This document shows positions 1-15,000 of a DNA stretch of 19,638 nucleotides, piece after piece (positions within the stretch are counted from its first letter, which is position 1; every line of letters starts with the position of its first letter). The translations under genes and the position numbers were made by a program. Under the pieces are notes generated by a model. The model searched no databases, was not told the DNA's origin, and was given only the letters and a program-made list of their open reading frames with translations. Location of the stretch: assembly GCA_017938565.1 (NCBI GenBank), contig JAGBBI010000282.1, positions 1 to 19,638 of the forward strand. Reading direction: 5' to 3'. This stretch comes from Clostridia bacterium (GTDB lineage: Bacteria; Bacillota_A; Clostridia; Christensenellales; UBA1242).

Positions 1-1
1 C

Positions 2-3000
2 AACAATGACGGCGTAAAAACCACACAAACTACAACCTTCTTATTTGAAGCCGAAATTGCAAAAACCATTACATCAAACGAAGTAACCCGAATTGGTAAA
101 TACGCATCAATGCAAGAAATGAACCAAACCGGAATACTTTCTGGAGTAGTTGAAAACAACGCATTTGCAACCTTAAATACAAACTTCAACCGCTATACAG
201 TAAGAGTTAAAGAGGACAAAAACGCAAACGTAGCCGTTTCAAGAATTATCATTTCAACCGGCCACGACCCAGAAAATGATGGAACATTTACCTTCACACA
301 CGCTACAAGCGATGTCTTCACTTTCTCTAACGGAAGATATGTTCGCACCAATGCAGATGGCACAAACACCTACCTAACAATCCCACAACTTTACTCAACC
401 GAGTCAACCATCAGAATTGCAAAGAACGACATCGAATATATGCCAACCATCAACCCAAATAAAACTTCGGTTTCCTCTCAAAGAATTATATTTGACGAGT
501 ACACCTCAAACGATACCTACACAACCTTCCTACCAAACGGAGAAACCTTCACCTATACCGGAGTTGACCAAACCGCAAGCACAATCTTTATTTTGAATAA
601 CGGAGACACCGAAAAACCAGAAACAACCCTTGCAATAGAACACCGATTAAAAGATAACTACATTATCTACAAAATAAAGAGTTCTTCAACCGAGTTAATT
701 CCAGTAACGGTAACAACGAACGAAAACAACAACGAAGTCGAACTTACCAACCGTCTTCCAGAAGACAAACAAAGTTTGACAATTAAAGACAAAGACGGAG
801 TTGAACTTATAAAGTCTACCCCATTCACCGCACACAAAACCGATTCAACCTCGTCAGTTGTTGCAAACGCTTACGTAAGTGATTTACTAAGTTCAGCAGT
901 TGCAATTAAATACTCATTTATGGGTCAAAACGCAAGCCTAACACTTTATAAGTCATACAGTTATGCAATCACAACCGACCCAGACACCGACGAAGAAACA
1001 ATCAAGCGTGAGGTTGTTGGCTTAAATCTTCTAGACGGAACAAAACTAACCACCATCGATACATCAACCGAAAAGTTCAAGTCAGAGTTCAAAGAGAACC
1101 TAACCTCTCCATTCGTATACGCCTACCGCACCGACTTCACTCAAGACCTAACCAAAACGACCGAAAGCAACGCAGTCGCTGGCGGAGACGGCATCACTCA
1201 AGCCGAAATGATTGTTTTGTTGGAAAGTTATGCAACCGCACTTAAGACAAAATACTATTACGAAATAATCTTCGATCAAAACGCAAAACCAATCGCCTAC
1301 CGCTATATCTCAGGCGTTGAGACCGAAAACAAAAAGATTAAATTTGATATAACAGGAAATCCATCATTTATCTATACCTACAAACCAATATCAAACGGTC
1401 AAACACATGATGGAAAATTGATATTTGACATTACCAATACCGCAAACGATACCTTCGTTGAAGTAACTCGTGATATTTACCTTTATTACGACCTTGAAAC
1501 AATCTCTTACCGAGTTGAAACTACGCCAAACGCATTCGAGACAAGAATGAACACCTATATGACAACCGTTCTTGGTGAGACCATTCAAGGCGAAGATGTG
1601 TTGTACTTTGGACAACTTTCAAACTTCTATGAAAAACTTTTAACATCACCGGTTCAAGCATCACTTTTGACCATAGGCGATGTAAAAGACTTGTTCGCTC
1701 GTGCAACCAAATTGAATTCTTCAATCATTCGTGGTGATTTAATCAAAAATATGATGCGTATAATCAACACAAACCTAGACCTTCAAAACGAATTGATGAC
1801 CCAATACGCAAGACTATATAACGAACTATATTACTTCCACAAATTGATGGGCGAAGAGATTGCAAACAATACCTACTACTATTTCAAACCAGTAGATTTA
1901 TCAACTGGCTTCAACGTATTAATCTCTCAAGAACAGGTAACAAAGAACTCGACCTATTTCGAGACCTCATACACCTATACCCCACTTGGCGGAACTAAGA
2001 CCGAGTACACCAAAAACGTAGTTACCATTGACGACTTAAATCGTGCAAAGGTTCTTCAAGTAATAACGGTAATAAACCCAGACACATCAACTTCGGTTTA
2101 CTATGTTGCAAGAAAGACCGACGGAACAACCGCCCTATTCACCGACTACGATGAAAAGACCGGCAAGTTCGGTACCGAAATACCAAGCAGTCAATTAAGT
2201 TTGGTACTAAGCACCGACACCAAAACCGTTACCGGCCCAGCAACAAGCGACCTAACCGGAGCAATCGCTGGCGGATATACCTACGACGTGGTTTACTCAA
2301 CAAACGGGAACGACTCAACTGTTGTATACCGCTTGAAAGATAAAGAAACCGGAGAAATTCTTGCCTACTTCACCGATATGTCAAAACTTGCATATCAAAA
2401 CACACAAGACAACGCCTTCCACGAGGCAGTATTAGTAGACGGCGTATATTACGACAAAGAAACAATCAAGGTTGGCTCATACAGTTACTCAACCGATAAC
2501 GGCGTAACCTTTACAACGGCATACAAAGATAACTCAACCGACATCTTCTACTCATCAGTTCACTACGATTTAATGTACGACCTTCCAGACGACGGAATTG
2601 ACGAGCCTGTTCCGGTTTACTTCAACCCAGCCGATGGCAAGATTTACTCGGGACGTACCATTGACAAGTCATATTATTACGATAATGTAACTAAGGTATT
2701 TGCAGAAATTGTTGAAGTTAAGGGCGAGTATTATTTCAAAGACCAAAAACAATATTACGCATACACCGGAAAAGCCGAACACGCAACAGTATATAATAAT
2801 GAACTATACGGCAACTCGGCAACCCTAATTTCGGCATTTATCGACAAAACTACCTTCCGACCAGTTCCATATGCTTCAATCAACCAATTCATAAAATATA
2901 ACGACATCTACTTCAAACAAGGTCGAAACATAAACGACGCAATCCCAGTTGATATGGTAAACTACTGGATCCCAGAAACCCTTTACTTGGTAAAAGACCC

Positions 3001-6000
3001 AGAAAACATTACCTATCTAACTCACGAAGAAGAAAGAGAGCGTCCAGTATATGAACTTCAAACCAAACTTGACCCAGTAACAGGCGAGCCAATGATTGAC
3101 CCAGCCACCGGTGAAGAGATTAAAGAGAATGTTCAAGTCGATACCGAAATCTATTACGTAACAATATACGACGGCGTAGACTTCACAAACGAAGAAATAA
3201 TCTACACCGACCCAGACGGAAACCCAGACGGAACACTTCTAACTCAAAGTCTTGGAAACACCTTAGGTGCCGATGGTAAACACATCTGCACGACCGAGTT
3301 CATAACCCGCTTCCTAACCTCAGGAGAGTTTAAAGCAATCAAAGACGAACACGGCTTCACAATCGGATATACCGGTTACGACCTACTTCCAAGTTCAAAT
3401 ACCGTTGCTCAACTTATGCTTTTTGACGAAGACGGAAACTTAAGAGAGGACTTCCGCTCGTGGTTTGACGAAGACGGAAAACTTAAAGAAAGCGTTGACG
3501 TATTAACTGCTGGACAACCAGTCGAAGAAAACGGACATCACTATTACCTATACCGCTTAATTGCAAAAGAGTCCGACGCAAAAGCCGACGAAGTTGTAAC
3601 AACTCAAACCATCAACCTTTCTCAATTCGTGTTCAACCCAATCTATGATGGAACACTTAACATCTTCGACCACAAAAATACAATCATTCTTTCAAACACC
3701 ACAAAATACTTCGACGAAGACAAACTTGGTGTTTGGGACGAAACAGGATTTATCGGTGGCGAAGGCTATACAAAACTTTACGAACAATCTGACCTAGAAT
3801 TCTTTACCGTAAAAGCCAACTTCCACTCAATCGTTGAACTTCATCTTCCAACATCAATTAACTACATAATTGATGAAACAATCTTTGCAACCTACGACAA
3901 CTTAGTTCACACCCTTGAAAGCGAAGTTGAACCGGGCGAATACGATGTATATCTAAGATATAACTACAACGCAATGCTTCAAACCTACGCATATCTTGAC
4001 GCAGAGGGCGTAACACAAACAGCAAGGTTCTATACCCTTGACGGAAGATTTTATCGCACCGATGACGAAGAGCCAGACGCTGAAAACTTCTTCAACTTAG
4101 TAATTTCAAAGACCTATATCGACGACCTAACAAGCGAACTTGGCGAAGACTTTGCACTTATGGAAGAAGTTGACGCAATATTCACCTATGACGCCGACCA
4201 AGACACCCCACTTACATCAAGTGAATATTTCAATCGTTATCACGGAAATCTTATCCAATACCATTACACAACAAAGGTTGGTAAAGCACTTCAAGAAGGC
4301 ACAAACCTTAAACACGAATACATTCATTCAAACGAAATCGCTGGACTTGACATTTATAACGAAGCCTTTGAAATGGCAGTAATCAACCCAATCTATTACG
4401 AGTTTGAAAAACTTGACCTAACGGGTGCTAACGTAGTGCTTCGTGAAAACTACGACTACAAAAAGGCTTACCGATTAAGTTATAACGAAACTCAAACAAT
4501 TTGCCCACTATTCACAACAGATACCAAATCAGATATCTACACCGCACAAAACACCACCGAAAAAGTCGTATACGACAGTACCGGAAACGCTCGTGGTGTT
4601 GACGGGTTAAAGGTTGTTTATACTTTCACTAACCCAATCAGCGGAACAACCCACATCGTATCAAAGGGCGAAAAAATCGCAATTCTTGAAAAGGTTTACA
4701 CCTTTAATAATGTCGGACTTCTAAGTGAAGAAAACCTAATCGAAGATGAAGAAATAAACGTAACTTACTATTACCCAAGTGGCTATAAATCAGGCTCAGA
4801 TGACATCTATAACTACCTTGCAAGCGACGGAAGTTTCTATTACTACGTAGTAGACGAAACTCTTGGCGGAATTTATATCAAGAGTACCGGCAAGGTCGAC
4901 GGAGATGTAGTAGTTTACGACTATAACCACTTAGTCGAAACAAGTTACCTTGATGAAACAACAAACAAAGTTTATTATGCAGGTGTTTACGCCTATAACG
5001 AACAAACCGGAAAGTTCTTGAATACAACAACATCAAGAACGGCTAACTTCGATAAATTATACTACGGCTTCAGCGACGATAACACCGAGCGTCTTGCCCT
5101 AACCCAAACAGTAACCACAAAGACCTATCAAACAACGGGTTATATAAGAACCGCAAAATCTGCCGAGTCAAATCAACAAATTGACCTACTTGGCAAAAGT
5201 ATAATGACAAGCACCACCCCAATCATCTACCCAAGTTTCACCGCCGTTCAAAGTGTAACTCAACAAAGTGCAACTAACACCGGTTTCTTGGTTGACAAAT
5301 CAACCTACTACAAAATCGATTACAGTTCAACCGAAATCACTAAGTACGGCTTACCAGGTGTAAAGATTTTAGATGGTGCACCTTATCCAAACACAGTAAT
5401 CACCTTCAGTGTCCGTCATAAAATTAACGACCAAAGCGTTGTATATTTGGCACTTGACATTGAAAAGGTATTCAGCGTAGAACTTGCAAACTACGTAAAA
5501 ATGCAAGAGGGAACAAAAATCTCGACCGAACATCAAACCTACGCATTTAAAGATACCGAAACCAACATCGACTTAAACAACTACCCAACCGAGGTTATCG
5601 CAATCACCAACAAACTTAATGCCGAATACTTATATTCATCAGACCGCTACAACTTGGCAAGCAGTGGAATTGGCTCGTCGTCATATGTTAAAGACTCGGG
5701 AGAAGTTATCCTTTCAAGCCGAGATGTTCAAACCATAATGACCTATGAGTTTGTAAACTGGGAGAACGGACAACACTATTCCGACTACACCGATTCAAGT
5801 TTCATTTCAAAATATATGTTCTACGACACACCAATGGTGCTTTTGGGCGACCAATCACAAACGATTGGCACCTTAGGCTCGGGACTTGACGTATATCAAA
5901 CAAATGTTAATTCAGATAACTACTCAGTTGAAATCAATGGAACAACCTACTACTTTACGGTAACCAACAACCCATTATTGAACGACATAAACAACGTCAG

Positions 6001-9000
6001 ATACCGTGAAACTTATGGCTCTGAATATACAAAATACTCACAAAATTGCGGATTGTACTATCTTCACTATGCTACCCCATTTATGTCAATCCCAACCAAC
6101 GCAAACCCATTTGATTACACAAAGGTAATTGCACACAACGATGGCGGTTCAACATTCACCGTGTTCTTTGAAAAAGTTAAATTAACAAATGCCTCTGGCG
6201 ACATCTTATATCGAAACGGAAACGTTTCTGCTCCATATTATGTATACACAAACAACATAATGAACCACTTTATGCCATACGCATTTGACGAAACATGGTC
6301 AGCAGATACCGGCGTTACCAAACTTCGTGAGTTAATCAACACCAACTTCAACAGCACGAATAACTTAGTTGATAAACTTACACAATCGCATTACCGCTAT
6401 AACGTAATCGATGGTTGCTGGTACGAAGTAGTTTACGACATTAACTTAAACCCAATTTACCACGCCGACTACAACTACTGGACAAGCGACTATAACAAAA
6501 TTGAGAACGCCGGAACAATCGACATTCACACCTACCAAATGAACGCCGATGGTTCAATAGTCTTAACCAGCGAATGCTCGGTTGACCAAATTTGTCAAAG
6601 CGTTCAAAACATCGACAAAAACGCAGTAACCGAATACGGTCAACTTGTCGTATCGGGAACAACAAGTGCTTACCGCACAACAATAAAATCAATAAACGAA
6701 AATGCAAAAAATTATCAAGGATTTTACAGTGCCCTTCCATACACCATCAAAAACGCCTACCTTGCAAACAGCAGTTACTTTATGATTGGTGTTGAAGAAG
6801 TAATCTTAGTAACAAATCCAACAATCACAATCTCGGACGGACTAAACTCAGTTGTTTACCGCTTCAAAGAATGGCAAGCATTCACAAGATACAATTCCGA
6901 AGTAATGTATAAAAACTCCGATGTAACCTTCGAGAATGCAAACTCATCAACCTTCACATTTACCAGTAACCTAGCCGAATACTATGTATTCTACCCAGTA
7001 TACGAAAGAGTTTACTCGGTAACCTTAGAGTCAAGAGTAATTGACGGAGGCTCAAACCAAGGCGGAACAATCACGACCTATTACAAAGATGGTGTTCGTG
7101 TAGAGGGCGACCTTGAAAAGATTGAACAAAGTTCCGATGATATTCACTTCATCGAATACTCCTCAACCGGCTCATCACAGACAACCGACGGCAAAACAAA
7201 CCTAACCTATACTTACGAGGAGATGAACATTGACAACTTCATATTCACTACCGAATATCAACAATTTGAAATAATTACTGGAGAAAACACCAACAAGACC
7301 TTTATCGTTCCAAAATACGTTGAAAAAGGTGCAAAACGTGGCTATGAATCAGGAAGACTTCAAACAAGCGTTTACACCGGAACACTTTTCGCTCACGACG
7401 AGTCTGGTTACACCGGCGTTTCCCTTGAAGATGTTCAAGACGCTGACGGCAATATCGTCAAAAAATACGTTGCAAAATCGGGCGTAACATCAAACGCTTA
7501 CACCGCAGTTTGGAATGACGAAACCGCAAAATACGAACTTGTAAAATTCACCCCTGAACAATTCGACAATTTAACTTTGCGTGTTCAAGAAGAAGTTTTA
7601 CAAATGTTCAAGGACTACATACCAACCGATGGACGAACAAACTACTTCAATGGTGAAGACATCGACCGCAACAACCCATTCTATCCATATATGGTTGAAA
7701 GCGAACTTGGACGAAACGACTTAAACGTTGCATACACCGACCTAGCATATGGCGAAGAAATTTCTGTTATGAATGTCCCAGGTGTAAACTTTGGCGTAAC
7801 AAAGGTTGGAAAAGAAAACGCCTTTACCTACTACCTATATTCACTAACCGACCGAAGCGACAAAAAGACGCTTTACCCTATTCATTACTCAAACGGAAGA
7901 TACTTCTTCTTGCTTGATAATGATGGAAAATATTATTCATTAGATAATTTGTTTGCTAACCTATCACCAAGTGCATATAATACTATCTCAGTATTGTATG
8001 ACATCACCGAGGCAGGAACCCACGATATTCCAAATGAATATATAATTCCAAATACCTTCCTAACAATGAACCCAGAATTTACATCAAGTTCTCAATTATT
8101 CTCATTCGCTCTAACTCTTTACACCGAAACAACAAGCGAAAGCGTCAGAAAATTATTGGCTCCTGTATTTGACGAACTTAATAACCTTGAATACTTCGTT
8201 TACTATATGAACCCAGTAACCTACCTATTCAACGCAGGTTACTCAAACGCTCAAATTTCACATAGTTCGGCAAAACTTGACCGCACCAATAACGCAAAGA
8301 CCGTAAAACTTGATGTTCAAAATGAAGAGTTCATCTCGCAAATCTACACAACTAAAAATATCACAGCGAATTCTGATAATGCATTAATGACGGCAGTCAA
8401 GACCGGAGTATTCTTCGATGTATTCGCAAGTGTAAATGCCCTAAGTTCTACCACTGTTGACATTACAGTTGAAGGAAGCGTTTTGAACGTAACAATCGAA
8501 GCAATTCCTGCAATAAGTCTAAACGGAGATAACTACTTATACTTCAATAAAGACATACTTCGATTTGTGGTAAGGACCGAGAATGGCGACCTTGAATCAT
8601 TCGACGACCAACATGCAACAAGAAAGGGCTCCCTACTAACATTAAACAACGGAAATGGTTCGGTATACTACTTCTATATAACGGTAGCAAGTTCAACCCT
8701 ATCCCTTGAAAAACAAGCAAACGGCGAGAACTTCGCAAGAGAGATTATAAAAGAAGCAAACTATATCGAAGTTGAAGGCAACGATGGTATTGACGGTTCA
8801 TGGTACATCTCAAGCGACACCTACTACACCGGAATGGAAGACAAATCACTAACTCAAAACTTCGACCGCCACACAATTATTCAACTTCAAGCCGTAGCCG
8901 ATGACGGATACCGCTTTGAAGGTTGGTACTTCGCTTACTATAACGAAGCAACCGACGAATATGTAATAATGAAAGACAAAAACGGCGAAGACATCAAAAT

Positions 9001-12000
9001 TGAAAGCAGTGATGGAAAATCTTACTCCGATGAAATCAAAGACGTTGTCTTAGTTGGAGATAAATACCAAATCGTCGAAGACTATAAAGCCAACGGCGAT
9101 CCAAACTTCTTAAAAGACGCAAACGGAATGCCAGAGACCCTTCCAGAGTCAATCGAGAATTTATATGCAGGAACCTTCCTAACCTACGCAAAAATTAACG
9201 GACGCCTTGTCGACATAGAGTACGACATCGAAACCCGCAATTATTACGAGGTTGGAAATAAAAGTCATATCATCAATCCTCAAGCCCCAGGCACCGACGC
9301 CGACGATAACGACATTGACGATATTTTGATTTACTCTTACCAAGTATTCAAAGGCGAAACCGAAAGCACAAAGAATAATTACTACTACGACTTTAACCGA
9401 ACCTTCCAAGTGCCATCGGCTTACGTAAACTTCATCGACAACGGCAAAGAATATTCATTATTCAGCCAAACTCAATTCACCCTTGAATCAAACGAGCAAA
9501 AATACAACTTCGGCACTAAAGAAGAAAATGGCTTAACCATTTATACACCAATCAGTGCAGGCGAAAGTTCGGGCTTTGCAAAAGATTCAAAAGGCAGATA
9601 TCTTTCAAAATTCAGCGATGGAGATTACATTAAAACTATTCCTTCTGACCAACTTGTGGTTAATGACGATGCACAAAATATAAAAATTAAAGATATCAAC
9701 TTAAACGAAATTGGGCAAATAGACTGGAAACAAACCGAACAATCGGCGACAATCACCGGTCGAGGTGATTACAACAAGATAATTACCTTAGGAACTATAC
9801 TTAACCCAATCACCTTCGGCAAAGAAACAAACGATATTACTATTGGACTTTTGTATAACGATGGGAAACTTTACGCTGGACTTACCGTTGAATTCTTCTA
9901 TTCTGAAAGTGGCAACCTTGCAATGAGCATTGATTTCACAGTTAACAAAGACTCAACAATATCCGCAACTGTAAGTTTCTTCGTTGACCAAGAAAGTTTA
10001 AGTGAAAGAAAACTTTCAGCAGAAGAAATCAATGCATTCATTGACCAAATCACACTTGAAGGAAGTGCAACTTACCGCGAACTATACGGCGGTAAAGGCA
10101 TTGCTGACGGTCTTCCTTCTGTCGATAATAACCCTAATCATAAAAACCCACTTGGAGTTACCTATGTAACCGAATTCAACTATTCAGTTTCAAAGGCACA
10201 AATCACAAGCGACGGAAGTGGATATTACTACAACGTAACTTGCTTCCACGAGATTCTAAACCCACTTGGTTCAGCGTCAACAAAAGTAGAGGAAGTTCAA
10301 ACAGTTACCAACACATCAATAATGACGGTAACCGAAAGTACCCCAATTAAACTTGCATACACCTATGCAAACTACTCAAAAGATAAACTTTACAACGCAG
10401 ACGGAACGGTTTTACCTTACATAACAGCATTGTTCGACGAACATAAATATTACACCTTCACAACGGGCGAGTTCAGTTTAAAAGACATTGGAGTTATCGT
10501 AAAGAACCGAAATGGCGAAGAAATTGACAGTAACATCTTATACTACAACCTTGACGATGATAAGTTGTACTATATGACTTACGTTGATGACGCCGAGGAA
10601 AACACTCGAAGTCTTGCTCTTGTAAAACTTAATATGAAAGACGACCTAAATAAGACAACCGAAGACGAAAACGCTCGTTCATATCAGTTAAAGGCAACAA
10701 TCAACAACTTCTCTACCGAAGTTTATATGCACAACGGCAAAATCTACCGAATTTGCGATGAAGGTGCATACATCGTTGATGGAAACACTCTTCGAATAAA
10801 TCAACTTCGTGATAATATCTACATCGTAGCAAAATTCGTTGAAAGTTACTATACTCTTGTATTTGCTGACAATAACGAAAACAGCACAATCAAGGTTGAA
10901 AATATGTACTACTTCAACTACGAAGATAACGATAAAGCAATTATCACCAACGCCGACGGATTTAAAATCAACGGCGGTAACGGAGTTGACACCGTAAGAT
11001 TTGGTAACATCGAAATGGAATACTCAATCAACGGCGAACTTATTCCAAAGACCAAAGAGAACGTAACCATTGTTAAAAATAACGTCGAGTCAACTGCAAC
11101 CCTTTACTCATACAGCGTTGCATACCACAAATCAAAGGGCGAAGAGGCCGAGAGAGGCACAGTATATTGCGAGGTTGACCAAAACACAACACAAAGTTTT
11201 GATGCACAAAAAGTTAGTTGGTATATAAATTATCGTGGCAAGTACTACGAAATAACCAAGAACGGAACCGGTCGATTTAACCTTGAGAACTACGACTTCA
11301 CGTCGTATATGTTTGAACAGAACTTTAAAACTCAAAAGATTTCCGAACTTGCGAACAAGGCAGTAATAACCGTAGACGATATTGACTATTACGCATTTAC
11401 ACTAACCTACCTTGACGGCGAAGAATTTAATAACCTAACCGCCGGAAGAACGGCAAAGAATAAAACAAAAACCGTTTACTCAACCGACCCAGGATTAAGC
11501 CTAAAGTTTATGGCATACAACGATTCAATTAACCTAGGTCAATTCGCTGACAGCAACGGCGAAATAATTACCGCAGTTGGAAACGTGAAATTCCTTGACG
11601 CTAATGGAAACTTGACTGGATTTACCGCATTTGCTGATGATGGAGACGGATTTTTATACTACTCCGCCGGCGAAGAAGAAATTAATATCCGAAGCCTTGT
11701 AAGGTCAAGCGGAGACTATAACGTAGCCGACTACACCTACCTTTCTGCATTAAACCAAAAATATGCATATCGAACAGGAACGGTTGATGGCGAACTTCAA
11801 ATAAAAGAGCCAATAAGCGAAAGAGGTATGTCAATCGCACTAAGCGACAAGAATTATCAACCGGGCAAAGTACTTCCAGTAAGTTACGTAAATAAAGGCA
11901 TACACATCGACACCGATACAACGCTACTAATAGTTGTAAGTTGTAACGCAAATTGCAAAATATCTGCAAGTTACACAACAAACCCATATTACACGCTGAC

Positions 12001-15000
12001 CCCACTATTCTTCCCATCAGAAGAATTCATTTCCGAGAATGCTAAAAACTACAACACCGAAGAAAAATATTATGAAAGTTTGTATTACGCATATCTCGTA
12101 ACCTTCAACCGAGACCTTGACAACGAGTACAGCGACCATATGACGCAACAACAACGTGGCGACAGTATCATCTTTGATACAACCGAAGTAGACTCAGACA
12201 GTTTTAAGAACTTGTATCAATTAAACGATGGCAACGAATTCATTTCAGAGTTTGGTGCTTTAACTTATGAAGATGACCAAAAATTTGCAAAAGATATCGA
12301 ACTTATAAACGCAAATGGCGAGTTTGAACAAATCTTCACATTCAATAACTACTCACCATACATCGAAGATGTTCTTCCTGCAGGTATAACCTATTACAAT
12401 AAGTCAAACCACTCATTCTACACTACAAGAATTGATAACAATGGCAAGGCATATTGCATAGGCTACGTACTTGGCGATGACTTTAACGCAGGCGATGTAA
12501 CACACGGCTTTGATGCCGAGAACTTCTACACATTTGTCGAAGAAGGTCGAACATCATATAACTACACCATTGCCGGTCGTCCAATTTATAAGTCATTCAT
12601 TTCAAATAACGCCGACCCTGCTCAATTAAAACAAGGCTTTATGACCTACGGCGGAATTGAATTCAACGAAGACGCCTACACAAAGATGGATGTCCACACA
12701 AACATCTTAGTTCAAAGAGGCAATGTCTCATCTACTAATCAACAACTAAAGGTATCAAAAAGCACCCTAGAGTTATATACAAAATATACAAAGCAATTCC
12801 GTGAATTTATGGAGACTGTACTTCCAGATATGGAAGTTGCAACACTTCGTGCCGAACTTGACACCTTTGGCGGAGACGAATATTACCGACTATATTTGAC
12901 ACGAAAACTTGACATAACCAGCGAAGACTTCAACTCAACAAAACTTGCGACCTACACAAGTGCAACAAGTGTACTAAACAGTTTCTATACAAGTTACTCA
13001 GACAAACGAAACGCAGTTGAAGCCGGCGGAGAAGGTTCAGTCCTTTCAAGTTTCATACTAAATACCGTAAGAAGCCTAGTTTCAATCACAAACCCAGACC
13101 TACGATTTACAAACGTAAGTGATGCCATTAAACAATTATTTGGTTATGGCAATGGCTCAACCCCATTTGATGACGAAGCATCTTATCTTGAGTGCCTAAC
13201 CAATGCACCATTCCGCAACTACCTTTCAACTCCGGTTGGAAACTCAAGCGAAACACTTCTAAGTGCAAAAAGAATTTGGAACGCCGTAGAAGTTTCAAAC
13301 CCAGACCAAAATGCAGAACTTATCGAACATTGCGATATCCTTTACGAGTTCGCAGTTTACCGCTTGGTTGAACTTGCAAACACCTACTTTGGAAACGCAC
13401 GACTTGTTAAGAATAGCACTTGGGCAACTAAGTTTGAAGAAAAATACGGAACCGCAGAAAGCGAAAGTGCATATCTTTACGACCTTGACACTTTAAATAT
13501 CTTCAAAAACGATGGTATAAACGGAAGTGAAAATGAATTAACCTTTAACCGCATCTACGAATTCGCTCAAAGTTATTTGGTTGAAGCAAAATACGGCTAC
13601 GAAAAGTTCGTAAACATCTCAGCCGATATCGGTATGTATGCAGAAGAACTTGCCGAGTTGTTAAGCACTAACCCATCAGGCTTCAGAATTATCTATAACC
13701 ACCTAAGCGAAAACGTAAAACGAACCTATTTCAGAAATGATTACCAAAACGCGAACTGGGATACCAATCACGCATTAACTCTAATGAATAAATATCTAGA
13801 GTGCTACTTGGCATACACCACACTTACCGAGGAACTAAGACTTATAAGTCAAGAAAACTTCTCGCAAAGTGGAGCGTTAAACATTTTGAAATTCAGTTCA
13901 ATAGTTGTATTCTCACTTGACCTTCAATCGGCATTAATCAACTACAAAGAAAGTACAACCGATGACCCAACAACCGCAGATGAAGACGAGTCTTCCCCAG
14001 CAGGTTACGAAACACTGACTCCAATCGAGTACAGCGACCCAAATAACACCGAGGAAGCCGACAAAGAGAACTTCATTAAGTTCTACGAGTTCTTCGCCGG
14101 AGTTGGACGAGATGACATCACCGTACTTGACACCGACGTAACCGTAGAAGCCGATGTATTATATGAACTATACACAACCTACTTCTCAAAATATGGCACC
14201 GACATAGGGAAAATGGTTGATGATAAGATTTTTGCACTAAACTCCGATGAATATAACGCATATAAAGAATATATCTACGTTTACCAAAAATTCACCGATA
14301 ACGCAAAAGACTTAAGTTACTATAACACCAAAGACGAAGGCAAACTTTACAACGCAAACGGACAATACAAAACAATGACAATGGCAATTGATACGATGTT
14401 CACTGTCAAAGCCCAAAGGTTAGATAACATAGGAGCACAAAATCCATTGTTTACCGACCTTAACACTAACGGCTATGACTACACCACCGTTCAACTTACC
14501 GATGGAAATTATTACAACATAAGATTTGCTGGCTGGTATTTCTCAAACCAAGCAGACACAAATATTTCAAGCGACTTTGAAAATATGACACTGATTGGCG
14601 ACGATTACTACTCAGGAATGATTGCAATGCGATCTAACACAACATTGATTGCTGTATACCGAACCTTCGAATATTGGTCATTCACCTATAACCCATCCGA
14701 TGTAAAGGTATCAATCAATCAAACACACGACTCATTCGGACGTGCATTAACATACACCAAAAACGTCGACGGCACAATCACCGTAAATGGTTACTTCGAT
14801 ACCGGAACAAACATTGACGTAAGTGTTACCCCACTTGCAGGCAAAGCGTTCAGTTCAATCGAAAACAACTACCACAAGGTACAAGCCTACGACAGCAACG
14901 GAAATGTAATCACCGAAACCAACAAAGACGGAGTTCAAGTTCCAACACTTAACCCTGACCTAATTGCTGACGCAGTAAGATTTGATTACGCATCAGAGGA

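Larger units (their letters stand above)
329..14515 (+). repeat. Dispersed [D/N/R]-G-x-(x)-Y/F/W-Y hairpin-like motif
   Basis: A short motif recurs about fifteen times along the first 14.5 kb. Checked examples: NGRYV 329, DGVYY 2438, DGKIY 2633, DGRFY 4040, DGSFYYY 4826, DGCWY 6410, NGRYFF 7892, DGKYY 7922, NGSVYYFY 8654, DGSWY 8792, NGKIY 10733, RGKYY 11234, DGFLYY 11645, DGNYY 14501. A variant, DDKLYY, is at 10556. Each looks like a tight turn followed by an aromatic strand, often with further Tyr residues 5-15 positions on. This is reminiscent of aromatic wall- or glycan-binding repeats, but I could not match it to a named family, and it may just be the common hairpin of this fold. Confidence 0.5.

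Noticed and set aside
110..112. ATG at 110 as the start of the giant gene
   Set aside because: The same frame is open back to position 2 with matching composition (...KTITSNEVTRIGKYAS), and there is no Shine-Dalgarno just upstream. It is only the first internal Met in the window.
4140..4382. 80-codon + strand ORF in another frame
   Set aside because: It is a low-complexity Thr/Lys/His-rich shadow within the giant frame, with no independent start signal.
8921..8929. GWY cores as choline- or glucan-binding repeats
   Set aside because: The context is F-x-G-W-Y followed by a closing A-x-Y/F strand, which fits InlB-B-like modules. The ~20-residue GW-x-x-x-x-G-x-W-Y-Y unit of choline-binding repeats is absent.
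11682..12017. Antisense ORF of 111 codons, the longest on the minus strand
   Set aside because: It is a Leu/Arg/Cys-rich translation of the complement of a strongly biased gene, with no family resemblance, and lies entirely inside the coding frame. The shorter minus-strand ORFs are the same kind of shadow.
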